From contig JAEOUL010000300.1 of NCBI GenBank assembly GCA_016839345.1, positions 1 to 16,179 on the forward strand: 16,179 bases of DNA, in the 5' to 3' direction. Position 1 is the stretch's first letter. Each line of letters begins with the position of its first letter. The notes under the pieces were generated by a model that did not search any database, was not told the origin of the DNA, and was given only the letters and a program-made list of their open reading frames with translations. The stretch is from Candidatus Thorarchaeota archaeon. Lineage in GTDB: Archaea > Asgardarchaeota > Thorarchaeia > Thorarchaeales > Thorarchaeaceae. The position numbers were made by a program, and so were the translations under genes. Shown piece by piece: positions 8,368 to 15,013 of this stretch.

Positions 8368-9990
8368 ATGCCTATGTTGAGAACTAGCTCAGAAGCCTTT
8401 CCGGCATCGAAAAAAGTACTGAGCGACATTCCTTATGTCTTGCGTGTAGAATTTGGTCATCTAGCGCATGAGACAACAAAGATTGTTGGAAAACCAATAG
8501 CATGCCACAAGTGTAATGGTTTCCTTCTTAGTGTGGACCAAATAGAAGATGATCCTAAGGTGGGCAGGCACTTTGTGTGTCCATTCTGTGGAACTCTAAA
8601 TGTGATAGAGGGTGAGGTGGTTGTTGCAGGAGATGACACTGATTTCGTTATAGAGGCACCCCCTGACCCGGATACTGCCACGGAAGCAATTGCCGTGGGT
8701 GGAAAGTCCTTCCTTGGACTCATTGATGTTTCAGGATCAATGGCAGGAGCAAACTTGGCTGCAGTAAAACGAAGTCTAAACACGTCTATTGACAGTCTTG
8801 CTGCAAATGCACCTGACACAATGTTCGGTCTGATAGAGTTTGAGAGTTCTGTTGTGGCCAGAAATCTTGAGAATGGAAATCCAGTTGAGCTTCCTAGAGA
8901 GTCCTTTGCGAGTCTCAAGGACATCATGAATTCCACAAAGAAACTTCTTGACAACATCAAGTTGATAGGTGTAGGAAAGAACAGAGACAAGCTGAAGAAG
9001 CATGTACAGACACTCCGTGATCAGGGTGGAACTGCTTTAGGACCTGCAGTCGGAATGGCCTACGTCATTGCCAAGCATCGCAATGTTGGAAGAGTGGTTC
9101 TTCTCACTGATGGACTGGCAAATGAAGGAATTGGCGCCCTTGAAGGATATCAAGTGACTCCGGCAAACACATACTACGAAGATTTAGGAAAGCTGTTCAT
9201 GGAACTCGGGACTGCTGTTGATGTTGTTGGTATTGCATCAGGTGCAGGTATGGAACTCCAGACACTTGGTCTATTGCCTGAGGCAACAGGTGGTCAGATG
9301 TATTATGTCACTCCCAATGAGCTTGATAGAAGTCTGTCTGAACTCGCAGGCGCTTCACTTCTCGGTAGGGATGTAGAGGTTCGTCTTGTCACACCTCCAG
9401 GAGTCAAGGTCAAGGACGCATCTGGAGTTTCACGAGCTGTTGTTGATCAGTTGAAGAAGAAAAATGAGAGCAAGATCGGAGTTGTTGGAGAAGACCATGA
9501 GCTCTACTTTGAGATAGAACCTGAGAAGGAAATCAAGGAGGAGGAAGTTCCGATTCAGATCCAGGTAGCCTATACTGACGAGGAAGGCGCTAGGAGGGTA
9601 CGTGTAGTAACTACTAAACTCAAGGTTTCCAAAAAGGAAGAAGAGATTATGGAAACTCTTGATCCAACTGTTGGAGCCACATTTGTAACCCAGAAAGCGG
9701 GTGAGGAGTCATTCCGCGGTGACCGAGAGGGTGGTCGTAAGCGAATTGCATCCTTCAGGAAAGCTCTGAAAACTAAAGCAAAGGGAGCACCGAAAGCTGT
9801 CCAAGCAATGCTTGACAAGGCTGACAACGTCTTGAACAACGAGGAAATGGAGATTGCTCGTCAGGAGGAGATGCTTGAAGCTGCTCCTGCATCTGCTCCC
9901 TCAGGTGCCGCTGACGAAGCCTTTACTGGAAGCCTTGCTCAGATGAAGAGAAGCTCAAAGAAGCTTTTTGACGATAAGGAAGATGTATAG
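8368..9990 (+). CDS. Sec23/Sec24-like coat protein: zinc finger plus vWA trunk
   Basis: This 540-aa protein follows the domain order of the COPII coat proteins Sec23 and Sec24. Residues 43-80 form a zinc finger (C46, C49, C71, C74: IACHKC...VCPFCGTLN), like the Sec23/24 finger. Residues about 112-330 form a vWA-type trunk with a Sec23-like pattern: GGTALGPAVGMA, then VVLLTDGLANEGIGALEG, then YYEDLGKLFMELGTAVDVVG, then TGGQMYYV. Unlike eukaryotic Sec23/24 it keeps an intact metal site (D120-S122-S124, T222, D248). A beta-rich part (about 331-420) and a helical part (about 421-510) follow; there is no gelsolin domain, and the tail is Ala/Pro-rich. No signal peptide or membrane segment is seen. 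A plain vWA/zinc-finger protein is the alternative, but the finger plus trunk pattern favours Sec23/24-like. ATG 8368 has GGAGG 10 bases upstream. Confidence 0.8.
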   Translation: MPMLRTSSEAFPASKKVLSDIPYVLRVEFGHLAHETTKIVGKPIACHKCNGFLLSVDQIEDDPKVGRHFVCPFCGTLNVIEGEVVVAGDDTDFVIEAPPDPDTATEAIAVGGKSFLGLIDVSGSMAGANLAAVKRSLNTSIDSLAANAPDTMFGLIEFESSVVARNLENGNPVELPRESFASLKDIMNSTKKLLDNIKLIGVGKNRDKLKKHVQTLRDQGGTALGPAVGMAYVIAKHRNVGRVVLLTDGLANEGIGALEGYQVTPANTYYEDLGKLFMELGTAVDVVGIASGAGMELQTLGLLPEATGGQMYYVTPNELDRSLSELAGASLLGRDVEVRLVTPPGVKVKDASGVSRAVVDQLKKKNESKIGVVGEDHELYFEIEPEKEIKEEEVPIQIQVAYTDEEGARRVRVVTTKLKVSKKEEEIMETLDPTVGATFVTQKAGEESFRGDREGGRKRIASFRKALKTKAKGAPKAVQAMLDKADNVLNNEEMEIARQEEMLEAAPASAPSGAADEAFTGSLAQMKRSSKKLFDDKEDV

Positions 9991-10009
9991 CTCAGATATT
10001 ACAATCAAC

Positions 10010-10049
10010 GGTCGTGCAATATTTTTCAGCACGACCTAACCCCTTTTTT
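10010..10049 (+). terminator. Hairpin plus T-tract after the Sec23/24-like gene
   Basis: GGTCGTGC (10010-10017) pairs exactly with GCACGACC (10029-10036) across an 11-base loop, and six T follow at 10044-10049. The structure starts 20 bases after the stop codon. It looks like an intrinsic terminator; archaeal termination usually relies on T-tracts, and hairpins are optional. It separates the Sec23/24-like transcript from the roadblock genes downstream. Confidence 0.65.
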
Positions 10050-10120
10050 ATGTAACACAACCCCAAATATTCTTCAAATGCGCAAACGGTGTCTGAGGAG
10101 TTGTAACATATCTCCACAAG

Positions 10121-10130
10121 TCTAAAATAG
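10121..10130 (+). promoter_or_regulatory. Candidate TATA box for the two roadblock genes
   Basis: TCTAAAATAG lies about 55 bases before the preferred start at 10183 and would give a leader of about 30 bases. It follows the terminator hairpin, in line with a new transcription unit. Confidence 0.35.
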
Positions 10131-10182
10131 TCAACTGCGGCGTAGATGTTAACAACAGTTGACGCAGCGAGGATACTGTAAG

Positions 10183-10482
10183 TTGATCAGTCAAGAAAAA
10201 CTTCAAGGGATTCTATCAAGACTAAAGTCACAGGAAGGAGTCCGTGGAGTTGTTGTGACTACTATGGATGGTCTTCCACTCAGTAGTGATCTTGACCCCG
10301 AAACTACGGAGAACGTCGCTGCAATAATCACCTCCCTCGTCGGAAAAGCACTGGATGCTGTTCGAGAACTTCGAGAGGGGTCGCTGTCATTCCTGACCTT
10401 GGACACAACCAATGGTCAGATTAACATCGCACCAGAAGTGAACGAAGGACTCATCCTAGTAGTCCTTAAGAACACTCAGTAG
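10183..10482 (+). CDS. Roadblock/LC7-domain protein (paralogue A)
   Basis: A minimal roadblock domain of 99 aa: helix SQEKLQGILSRLKSQEG, strand VRGVVVTTMDGLPLSSDL, central helix ENVAAIITSLVGKALDAVRE, strands SLSFLTLDTTNGQINIAP and EGLILVVLKN. The usual last helix is very short or absent. The 'GLPL.S.L' turn is shared with MglB-type proteins. TTG 10183 is chosen because GAGGA at 10169-10173 lies 9 bases upstream; a TTG at 10159 would add eight residues and swallow that site. It is followed after 26 bases by paralogue B, probably in the same transcript. A role as GTPase partner is inferred. Confidence 0.85.
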   Translation: MISQEKLQGILSRLKSQEGVRGVVVTTMDGLPLSSDLDPETTENVAAIITSLVGKALDAVRELREGSLSFLTLDTTNGQINIAPEVNEGLILVVLKNTQ

Positions 10483-10508
10483 AAAAATATGATAGAGGTG
10501 TACTATTA

Positions 10509-10973
10509 ATGAGTGATCCAAAAGCCTTCGACAAAATCCTTACCGAGATCATCCGTCAGGATAAGGGCATCAAGAAGGTAATCTTAGTAGACAAAACTGG
10601 CCTCACAATTGCAAATGTTAGCAAGCTCAGTTACTATCCCGTAGATGTAGATAGCATCGGAGCTATCGCTAGTGCGGTCTTCTGTGCAAGTGAGGAGCAG
10701 GGCAAGAACCTGCAGATTGGGGAGCTTGAGATAGTCACTTCTGAATTCTCAGAGGGCAAGATTTTCGCCTCCGCCTGTGGGAAAGGTGTGCTCTGTGTAG
10801 TTTCAGAGGCAGAGGTAAACATTGGCCTGATTCGGCTTGTGATGAAGAAACAGGGAGTACAACTAGCTAATGAGCTTGACAAGTTCCTTGCCGTTGAGCC
10901 ACTATCACCAAAGGAAAGTGAACTTGACGAAGAAGATCTGAAATCCGCCTTGGCTGAACTTGAGCGTGTGTGA
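10509..10973 (+). CDS. Roadblock/LC7-domain protein with acidic C-terminal extension (paralogue B)
   Basis: Residues 1 to about 125 form a roadblock domain: helix FDKILTEIIRQDKGIK, strand KVILVDKTGLTIANVS, central helix VDSIGAIASAVFCASEEQGK, strand LEIVTSEFSEGKIFASA, strand GVLCVVSEAEVNIGLIRL, then helix QLANELDKFLAV. About 30 acidic residues follow (KESELDEEDLKSALAELERV), predicted helical; most roadblock proteins lack this tail. ATG 10509 has GAGGTG 8 bases upstream. The gene runs with paralogue A. The tail could be a binding arm for a partner; this is inference. Confidence 0.82.
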   Translation: MSDPKAFDKILTEIIRQDKGIKKVILVDKTGLTIANVSKLSYYPVDVDSIGAIASAVFCASEEQGKNLQIGELEIVTSEFSEGKIFASACGKGVLCVVSEAEVNIGLIRLVMKKQGVQLANELDKFLAVEPLSPKESELDEEDLKSALAELERV

Positions 10974-10982
10974 ATTCACACA
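10967..10982. repeat. Perfect 16-base palindrome over the stop codon of roadblock paralogue B
   Basis: TGTGTGAATTCACACA is its own reverse complement and spans the TGA stop (10971-10973). It could fold as a 6-bp stem with a 4-base loop or bind a dimeric regulator. No T-tract follows, so a terminator role is weak. Confidence 0.45.
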
Positions 10983-11131
10983 TAACACACACAGTTGTAT
11001 TGCATCTGGCAGAGCTACTAATCAGTGCATATTGAAATGAAGAGTGTAATCTATCAGCGAAGCCGTCCAAGAGCACCCTCCCGTGCCACAAAGGCTTTTA
11101 TTAGACTGAACTTTTTACTCAATCAATCCCC

Positions 11132-11140
11132 CAATATAGG
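11132..11140 (+). promoter_or_regulatory. Candidate TATA box for the GTPase gene, possibly leaderless
   Basis: CAATATAGG lies about 28 bases before GTG 11164, the distance expected for a transcript starting at or near the start codon. No Shine-Dalgarno site is seen before this GTG. A second AT-rich candidate, GGCTTTTATTAG, lies at 11093-11103. The 190-base gap (10974-11163) otherwise holds only the palindrome. Confidence 0.25.
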
Positions 11141-11163
11141 GACCTCTGCAGTGAAACAATGAG

Positions 11164-11736
11164 GTGTTTACAATTCGAAAAGACGACAAGGGACGCATTC
11201 ATCTCAAACTAGTGTTCTATGGCCCGTCCCTAGGAGGCAAAACGACTGCACTCCGTTGGCTTTACGGTAAAGTAGAAGGGCTACAGAAAGGCGAGTTCAC
11301 TGCAATTGAGGATGAAACAAACCGAACCCTATTTTTTGACTATGTTCCGATGTCTGCTGGAGGGCGTGTTCTCTTCGACGTGTTCACAGTAGCTGGACAG
11401 AAGAGGCATAGGCATCAGAGGAAAGTTGTTCTACAGGGTACTGATGGAATTCTCTTTGTGGCTGACTCTTCACCAGACCAGCGTGATGAGAACACAGAGA
11501 GCTTTGAGGAGTTGAAGCTGTTCCTTGGTGACGCCCTTGGGCGTGAGGTTCCGATTGTGGTCATGCTCAATAAGCGAGACCTGCCCAATAGAATGTCGCG
11601 TGATGAGATGCTCGATCTACTAGGTCTTGGCGGGAATGTACCTATCTATGAAACTATAGCCGTTCAAGGCGTAGGAGTTAAGAGGGCATTTCAAGCAATA
11701 GCACGAGAAGTCATATTGAAAAGAATGTACAAGTAA
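11164..11736 (+). CDS. MglA-like small GTPase
   Basis: A 190-aa Ras-superfamily GTPase. P-loop GPSLGGKT (20-27), switch I NRTLFFDYVP (53-62), switch II TVAGQ (75-79), base motif NKRD (136-139) and a final ETIAVQG loop (163-169). The usual Asp of DxxG is Thr75, a mark of MglA; R54 and Q79 fall where MglA of Thermus has its catalytic Arg53 and Gln82. MglA sets cell polarity in bacteria and is turned off by the roadblock protein MglB. No C-terminal Cys for prenylation and no N-myristoylation motif are seen, so membrane contact would have to be indirect. GTG 11164 is the first possible start after an in-frame TGA at 11152. The stop is followed 15 bases later by an MglB-like gene, a likely partner. 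Confidence 0.93.
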   Translation: MFTIRKDDKGRIHLKLVFYGPSLGGKTTALRWLYGKVEGLQKGEFTAIEDETNRTLFFDYVPMSAGGRVLFDVFTVAGQKRHRHQRKVVLQGTDGILFVADSSPDQRDENTESFEELKLFLGDALGREVPIVVMLNKRDLPNRMSRDEMLDLLGLGGNVPIYETIAVQGVGVKRAFQAIAREVILKRMYK

Positions 11737-11751
11737 ATACAGGTGAGGCCA

Positions 11752-12123
11752 ATGGGAGAATCCCGCGAAAATACACTCGAAGGCGTTCTGAATGAACTTC
11801 AGGGAAGTATTCCCGAGATTGAGGCATGTGCCATAGTCAGTGTTGAAGGACTTCCTATTGTTTCAGCTCTTCCAACAGATGTCGATGAAGCAAAAGTCGC
11901 TGCTATGACTGCTGCAATGTTGACTCTTGGCGAAAAAGCCGCAATAGAGCTTGGAAAGGGAAATCTAGAACAGGTAAACATCAAGGGCGTAGACGGCTGG
12001 CTTTTGGTTGTCCAAGCAGGAATGAACGCATGTCTCACAGTTTCTACTACCGCAAATGCAAAACTAGGCCTTATCTTCCTAGACATGAAGCGTGCAGCTG
12101 AAAAAGTAGCAGGCATGATTTAG
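11752..12123 (+). CDS. MglB-like roadblock/LC7 protein (paralogue C)
   Basis: This 123-aa protein is the most MglB-like of the four roadblock proteins here: LEGVLNELQGSIPEIEACAI, then VSVEGLPIVSALPTDVDEAK, then VAAMTAAMLTLGEKAAIELG, KGNLEQVNIKG, and AKLGLIFLDMKRAAEKVA. MglB-type dimers are GAPs for MglA-type GTPases, and this gene starts 15 bases after the MglA-like gene, so the two are probably co-transcribed partners. ATG 11752 is chosen because AGGTGAGG at 11741-11748 precedes it; a GTG at 11743 lies inside that site. GAP activity is inferred from family and position. Confidence 0.92.
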   Translation: MGESRENTLEGVLNELQGSIPEIEACAIVSVEGLPIVSALPTDVDEAKVAAMTAAMLTLGEKAAIELGKGNLEQVNIKGVDGWLLVVQAGMNACLTVSTTANAKLGLIFLDMKRAAEKVAGMI

Positions 12124-12168
12124 TACATCTAAGTGTGTAACATCAACTCTATTAAGAAATAATTTTCA

Positions 12169-12182
12169 TTTTTTGTATAAAC
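12169..12182 (+). promoter_or_regulatory. T-tract and TATA-like box between roadblock C and uppS
   Basis: Six T (12169-12174) run into GTATAAAC. The T-tract can end the GTPase-roadblock transcript and the TATA-like part can start the uppS transcript. The distance to the start at 12203 is short, so the leader would be very short. Confidence 0.3.
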
Positions 12183-12202
12183 AGAGTGTGTAGGAATTGA
12201 AC

Positions 12203-12964
12203 TTGTCCGGTCCCGTGTATAGATTATACGAATACTACTTGTTCCGCCAGCTGGATAAGGACTGGGCACCTAGACATGTTGGAATCATTTTGGATGGAAA
12301 CCGTAGATATGCAAGAAAGCATGGACTTGAGGTTCCTTGGTTTGGTCATTATAAGGGCGCTGCAAAGGTTATGGAGGTTCTTCGAATTCTTTGGGAAGCT
12401 GGCGTCAAAGTCTGTACACTATACGCTTTCTCCATTGAAAACTTTCAGAGAAGCCGGGATGAAGTAGAAGAGATTATGGCTCTGGCGGAAGAAAAGTTTG
12501 CAGAAGTCGTTGGTAATCCCGATGTTCATCGTCACAGAGTCAGAATCAAAGCAATTGGTAGAGTGGACCTATTACCTGAGAGTGTACAGCATGCAATCCG
12601 GGCTGCAGAGGAGGAAACTCGGAATTATAGTGACCATATCCTCAATGTCGCTATTGGTTACTCTGGCCGTGCTGAACTCGTTGACGCAGTGAAAGCAATT
12701 GGCGAGAAGATTGAATCAGGTGAGTTGGCGCCATCTCAAATTGATGAAGACATTATAGAAGGTCACCTTTACACAAATGGTGTGCCAGACCCTGATCTCA
12801 TAATCAGGACCTCTGGTGAAGAACGACTCTCGGGATTCCTTCTTTGGCAATCTGCGTATTCAGAACTGTATTTTGCACAGATATACTGGCCTGCTGTGAG
12901 ACGGATTGATATTTGGCGTGCCTTACGCTCGTATGGTGAACGGTCTCGAAGGTTCGGCAAGTAG
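12203..12964 (+). CDS. uppS: Cis-prenyl diphosphate synthase (undecaprenyl/dolichyl-type, UppS)
   Basis: This enzyme adds isopentenyl diphosphate units in Z configuration to an allylic primer, making the long polyprenyl diphosphate that becomes the lipid carrier for glycan assembly (dolichol in archaea). The 253-aa product has HVGIILDGNRRYAR near the N-terminus with the catalytic Asp (about residue 31), GHYKGAAK, then LYAFSIENFQRSRDEVEEIM, and the C-terminal RTSGEERLSGFLLWQSAYSE signature that binds the diphosphate. TTG 12203 is preferred over TTG 12197 because AGGA at 12192-12195 lies 7 bases before it and only one base before the other. No membrane span is seen; the family is cytosolic or peripheral. 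Confidence 0.95.
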   Translation: MSGPVYRLYEYYLFRQLDKDWAPRHVGIILDGNRRYARKHGLEVPWFGHYKGAAKVMEVLRILWEAGVKVCTLYAFSIENFQRSRDEVEEIMALAEEKFAEVVGNPDVHRHRVRIKAIGRVDLLPESVQHAIRAAEEETRNYSDHILNVAIGYSGRAELVDAVKAIGEKIESGELAPSQIDEDIIEGHLYTNGVPDPDLIIRTSGEERLSGFLLWQSAYSELYFAQIYWPAVRRIDIWRALRSYGERSRRFGK

Positions 12965-12988
12965 TCCCTGTCATATGTAATCCAGTCT

Positions 12989-12996
12989 TTTATAAA
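12989..12996 (+). promoter_or_regulatory. TATA box for the 398-aa gene
   Basis: TTTATAAA, within CTTTTATAAATC, is the best TATA match in the window. Initiation near 13020 would give a leader of about 20 bases that holds AGGAGAT (13023-13029). Confidence 0.55.
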
Positions 12997-13038
12997 TCAA
13001 AAACAAAGCTTTGACACAACACAGGAGATTACAAGGCT

Positions 13039-14235
13039 TTGTCTAGGACTCCCGTAGATGTCTACAAAGGTTTACTACACACACGTTTAGAGAACTCTAT
13101 ACCAAAACAGATTGAAACAGTTGTATCAAGATTCACAGATTGTCAGTTTGCAGGCGAGCAGATTTCAATCCATCTCACTCGCTTTATCAGACTGACTACT
13201 CGCCTAATAGCATATCTTGATGGAAGAGAGATGGCTACACTCTCAGATGTCACAGTGGCAATTGATGTGTTAGACTACTTCACATCGTCTTCTAAATGGT
13301 GGTTAATGTCAAGGACAGATCCTGGTTTTATCCTACGCCCTCCATCAAGAGAACCAAGGGAATTCATCAAATCAATTGCCGATTTACAATTAAGTGGACT
13401 AACACTTCAGAGAGCAACCAGTGCCTCCGACAAGCTATCACGATTCTTAGACGAACATGGGCTTGCAGATAATGCACTACGTGATGAGTTCAGACAGGAC
13501 ATGCTCTCATCGTGGGTTTTGCTCAGTGCATTTTCATGCAAGGCACAAGGAAGAAATGTGACTACAGAAGCTGACTTTGAAACTGGTTATGATATCATCC
13601 GCATTCTCTTCTTCTACGTTTCTGTTGAAGATTTCACAACACTAACTGCAATTCGTAGGCTTGGTACTCATACGCTACTTCCTCAAGCCGCTAGTGTTGG
13701 ATTCTCTCCAGGATTTGATAGAAAACTCAATGCATCAGTTGCTGCAAAACTTGAGAAAGTACATGGGGAGCAACTTGCAGGAATGGCTTCATCAACATCT
13801 GGCGCATCCCGGACAATTTTGACTAATTCGTTACGTCTACTGGGGCAGATTCAGGCTGTCAAACAGGGTCTTGAACGTCTAGAAGAGGAACACTATGACT
13901 CTACGATTATTGGTGCCCTCGAGATGTTCGAAAAGATAGGAATCTCATCAGAGTTTCTCAAAGATGAATCCGCTGCAATTGAGATATTTAAGGGTCTTAG
14001 ACCAGGAGAAGGTGTTGAAGAACGAATTCAGCTTCTAACTAGAAGACTGGAAGGTCTTGTTGTAGACTCCACTGGTAACAAAGACTTCTTGCTTCAGTAT
14101 GCTCGTCTGGTTCCTCGACTGGTAGCTCTATTGCTCCTATTAGCTAGCAAGGCTAAGATCTCACAAGATGCTCCACTTACCGATCTTGATCTCAAGAGAG
14201 GGTTGATTCTTCTCCATTATCTAATCAGTGGCTAG
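13039..14235 (+). CDS. Unrecognised 398-aa helical protein with three AAA-lid-like repeats
   Basis: I do not recognise the family. The protein is nearly all helical, has no signal peptide, no Walker motif and no clear membrane span, though its last 45 residues are Leu-rich. Three segments share one pattern, a hydrophobic helix, a short basic loop, then D-x-x-x-A/G-hydrophobic helix: residues 44-82 (LIAYLDGREMATLSDVTVAI), 154-195 (FSCKAQGRNVTTEADFETGY) and 353-397 (LASKAKISQDAPLTDLDLKR). The first resembles the lid domain of AAA+ ATPases such as MCM and Mg-chelatase (GR..VT..DV..AI), or a histone fold. A linker (about 225-350) separates the last two. TTG 13039 has AGGAG 11 bases upstream. The 3' end overlaps the convergent acyl-CoA synthetase gene by 11 bases. 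Confidence 0.7.
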   Translation: MSRTPVDVYKGLLHTRLENSIPKQIETVVSRFTDCQFAGEQISIHLTRFIRLTTRLIAYLDGREMATLSDVTVAIDVLDYFTSSSKWWLMSRTDPGFILRPPSREPREFIKSIADLQLSGLTLQRATSASDKLSRFLDEHGLADNALRDEFRQDMLSSWVLLSAFSCKAQGRNVTTEADFETGYDIIRILFFYVSVEDFTTLTAIRRLGTHTLLPQAASVGFSPGFDRKLNASVAAKLEKVHGEQLAGMASSTSGASRTILTNSLRLLGQIQAVKQGLERLEEEHYDSTIIGALEMFEKIGISSEFLKDESAAIEIFKGLRPGEGVEERIQLLTRRLEGLVVDSTGNKDFLLQYARLVPRLVALLLLLASKAKISQDAPLTDLDLKRGLILLHYLISG

Positions 14236-14965
14236 TGGTTGATTCTGAACCACCAATTAGTATCCTGGCGTCCACTACCAATGAGCCCTTTCCCTTTTCG
14301 TATACAAAAGTTGGATTACAGTCCAGTTCAGTTATTTCGGGATTCTCCTCAATCATCTTAGACACTGCAAGCATTACCTTGATCAAGGAATCCACATCTC
14401 GTGGTGCTTCACCTCGAACTCCGTCAAGTATCTTGTATGCTTTGAGCTCACTCAACATCTCTCTAGCATCAGCTTCAGTGAAAGGTATCAACCTGAAGGA
14501 TACATCTTTGAGGACCTCCACAAAGATTCCTCCCAATCCTGCCATCAGAGCATGCCCAAATTGTGGATCCTTTGTGACCCCCACAATAATCTCGGTACCC
14601 ATGTCTGCAAAATCAGAGATGAACACACCCCGGCTCAGGTCAACTTCAATCCCCTTCTCTTCACCATATTTCTTTGCGTTCTCCATAATTTCATCGAATG
14701 CCTTGCGAACAGCAGCCTCATCTTTGAGATTAATCTTCACCCCTCCAGCATCAGATTTGTGTAGAATGTCCTTAGAGAGTATTTTCAATACCACTGGAAA
14801 TCCAATCTCTTTTGATTTGGCAACAGCCTCATCTGCTGTACTTGCAGTTGCATAGGCTGGAATTGGGATACCATACGCTTTCATTATGTCCTTGGCCTCA
14901 TGCTCTAGGACAAAGGTTCTACCCTCTTCTTGGGCGATCTTGAAGATTTTCTTGGCTTCTTTCAT
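14225..14965 (-). CDS. acdB: ADP-forming acyl-CoA synthetase, beta subunit (ATP-grasp)
   Basis: The enzyme converts acetyl-CoA (or another acyl-CoA) + ADP + Pi into the acid + ATP + CoA, the main ATP-making step of fermentation in many archaea. This 246-aa subunit is an ATP-grasp protein, close to the usual 230-odd residues. Visible marks are EHEAKDIMKAYGIPIP, GFPVVLKILSKDILHKSDAG with His69 matching the phosphorylatable beta His, GTEIIVGVTKDPQFGHALMA, GLGGIFVEVLKDVSFRLIPF and ELDCNPTFV. It lies 48 bases after the alpha gene. GAGAGG lies about 12 bases before the ATG. Acyl substrate range cannot be read from sequence. Confidence 0.94.
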   Translation of the reverse strand: MKEAKKIFKIAQEEGRTFVLEHEAKDIMKAYGIPIPAYATASTADEAVAKSKEIGFPVVLKILSKDILHKSDAGGVKINLKDEAAVRKAFDEIMENAKKYGEEKGIEVDLSRGVFISDFADMGTEIIVGVTKDPQFGHALMAGLGGIFVEVLKDVSFRLIPFTEADAREMLSELKAYKILDGVRGEAPRDVDSLIKVMLAVSKMIEENPEITELDCNPTFVYEKGKGSLVVDARILIGGSESTTSH

Positions 14966-15013
14966 CTCTGATTCAGGCCTCTCTCACTTGTTCCAGATTG
15001 TCCATCCTTTTTA

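Noticed and set aside
8457..8990. 177-codon minus-strand frame
   Set aside because: It is antisense to the zinc finger and vWA trunk of the Sec23/24-like gene and shows no recognisable motif.
11164..11736. Sar1/Arf-type GTPase, prompted by the nearby Sec23/24-like gene
   Set aside because: Switch II is TVAGQ rather than DxGGQ, and there is no amphipathic N-terminal helix or myristoylation motif; MglA fits better.
13039..14235. Possible AAA+ ATPase, prompted by the lid-like repeats
   Set aside because: No Walker A, Walker B or sensor motif is present anywhere in the frame.
14235..14855. 206-codon plus-strand frame
   Set aside because: It lies antisense to the beta subunit of the acyl-CoA synthetase, which has strong family motifs; a shadow frame.
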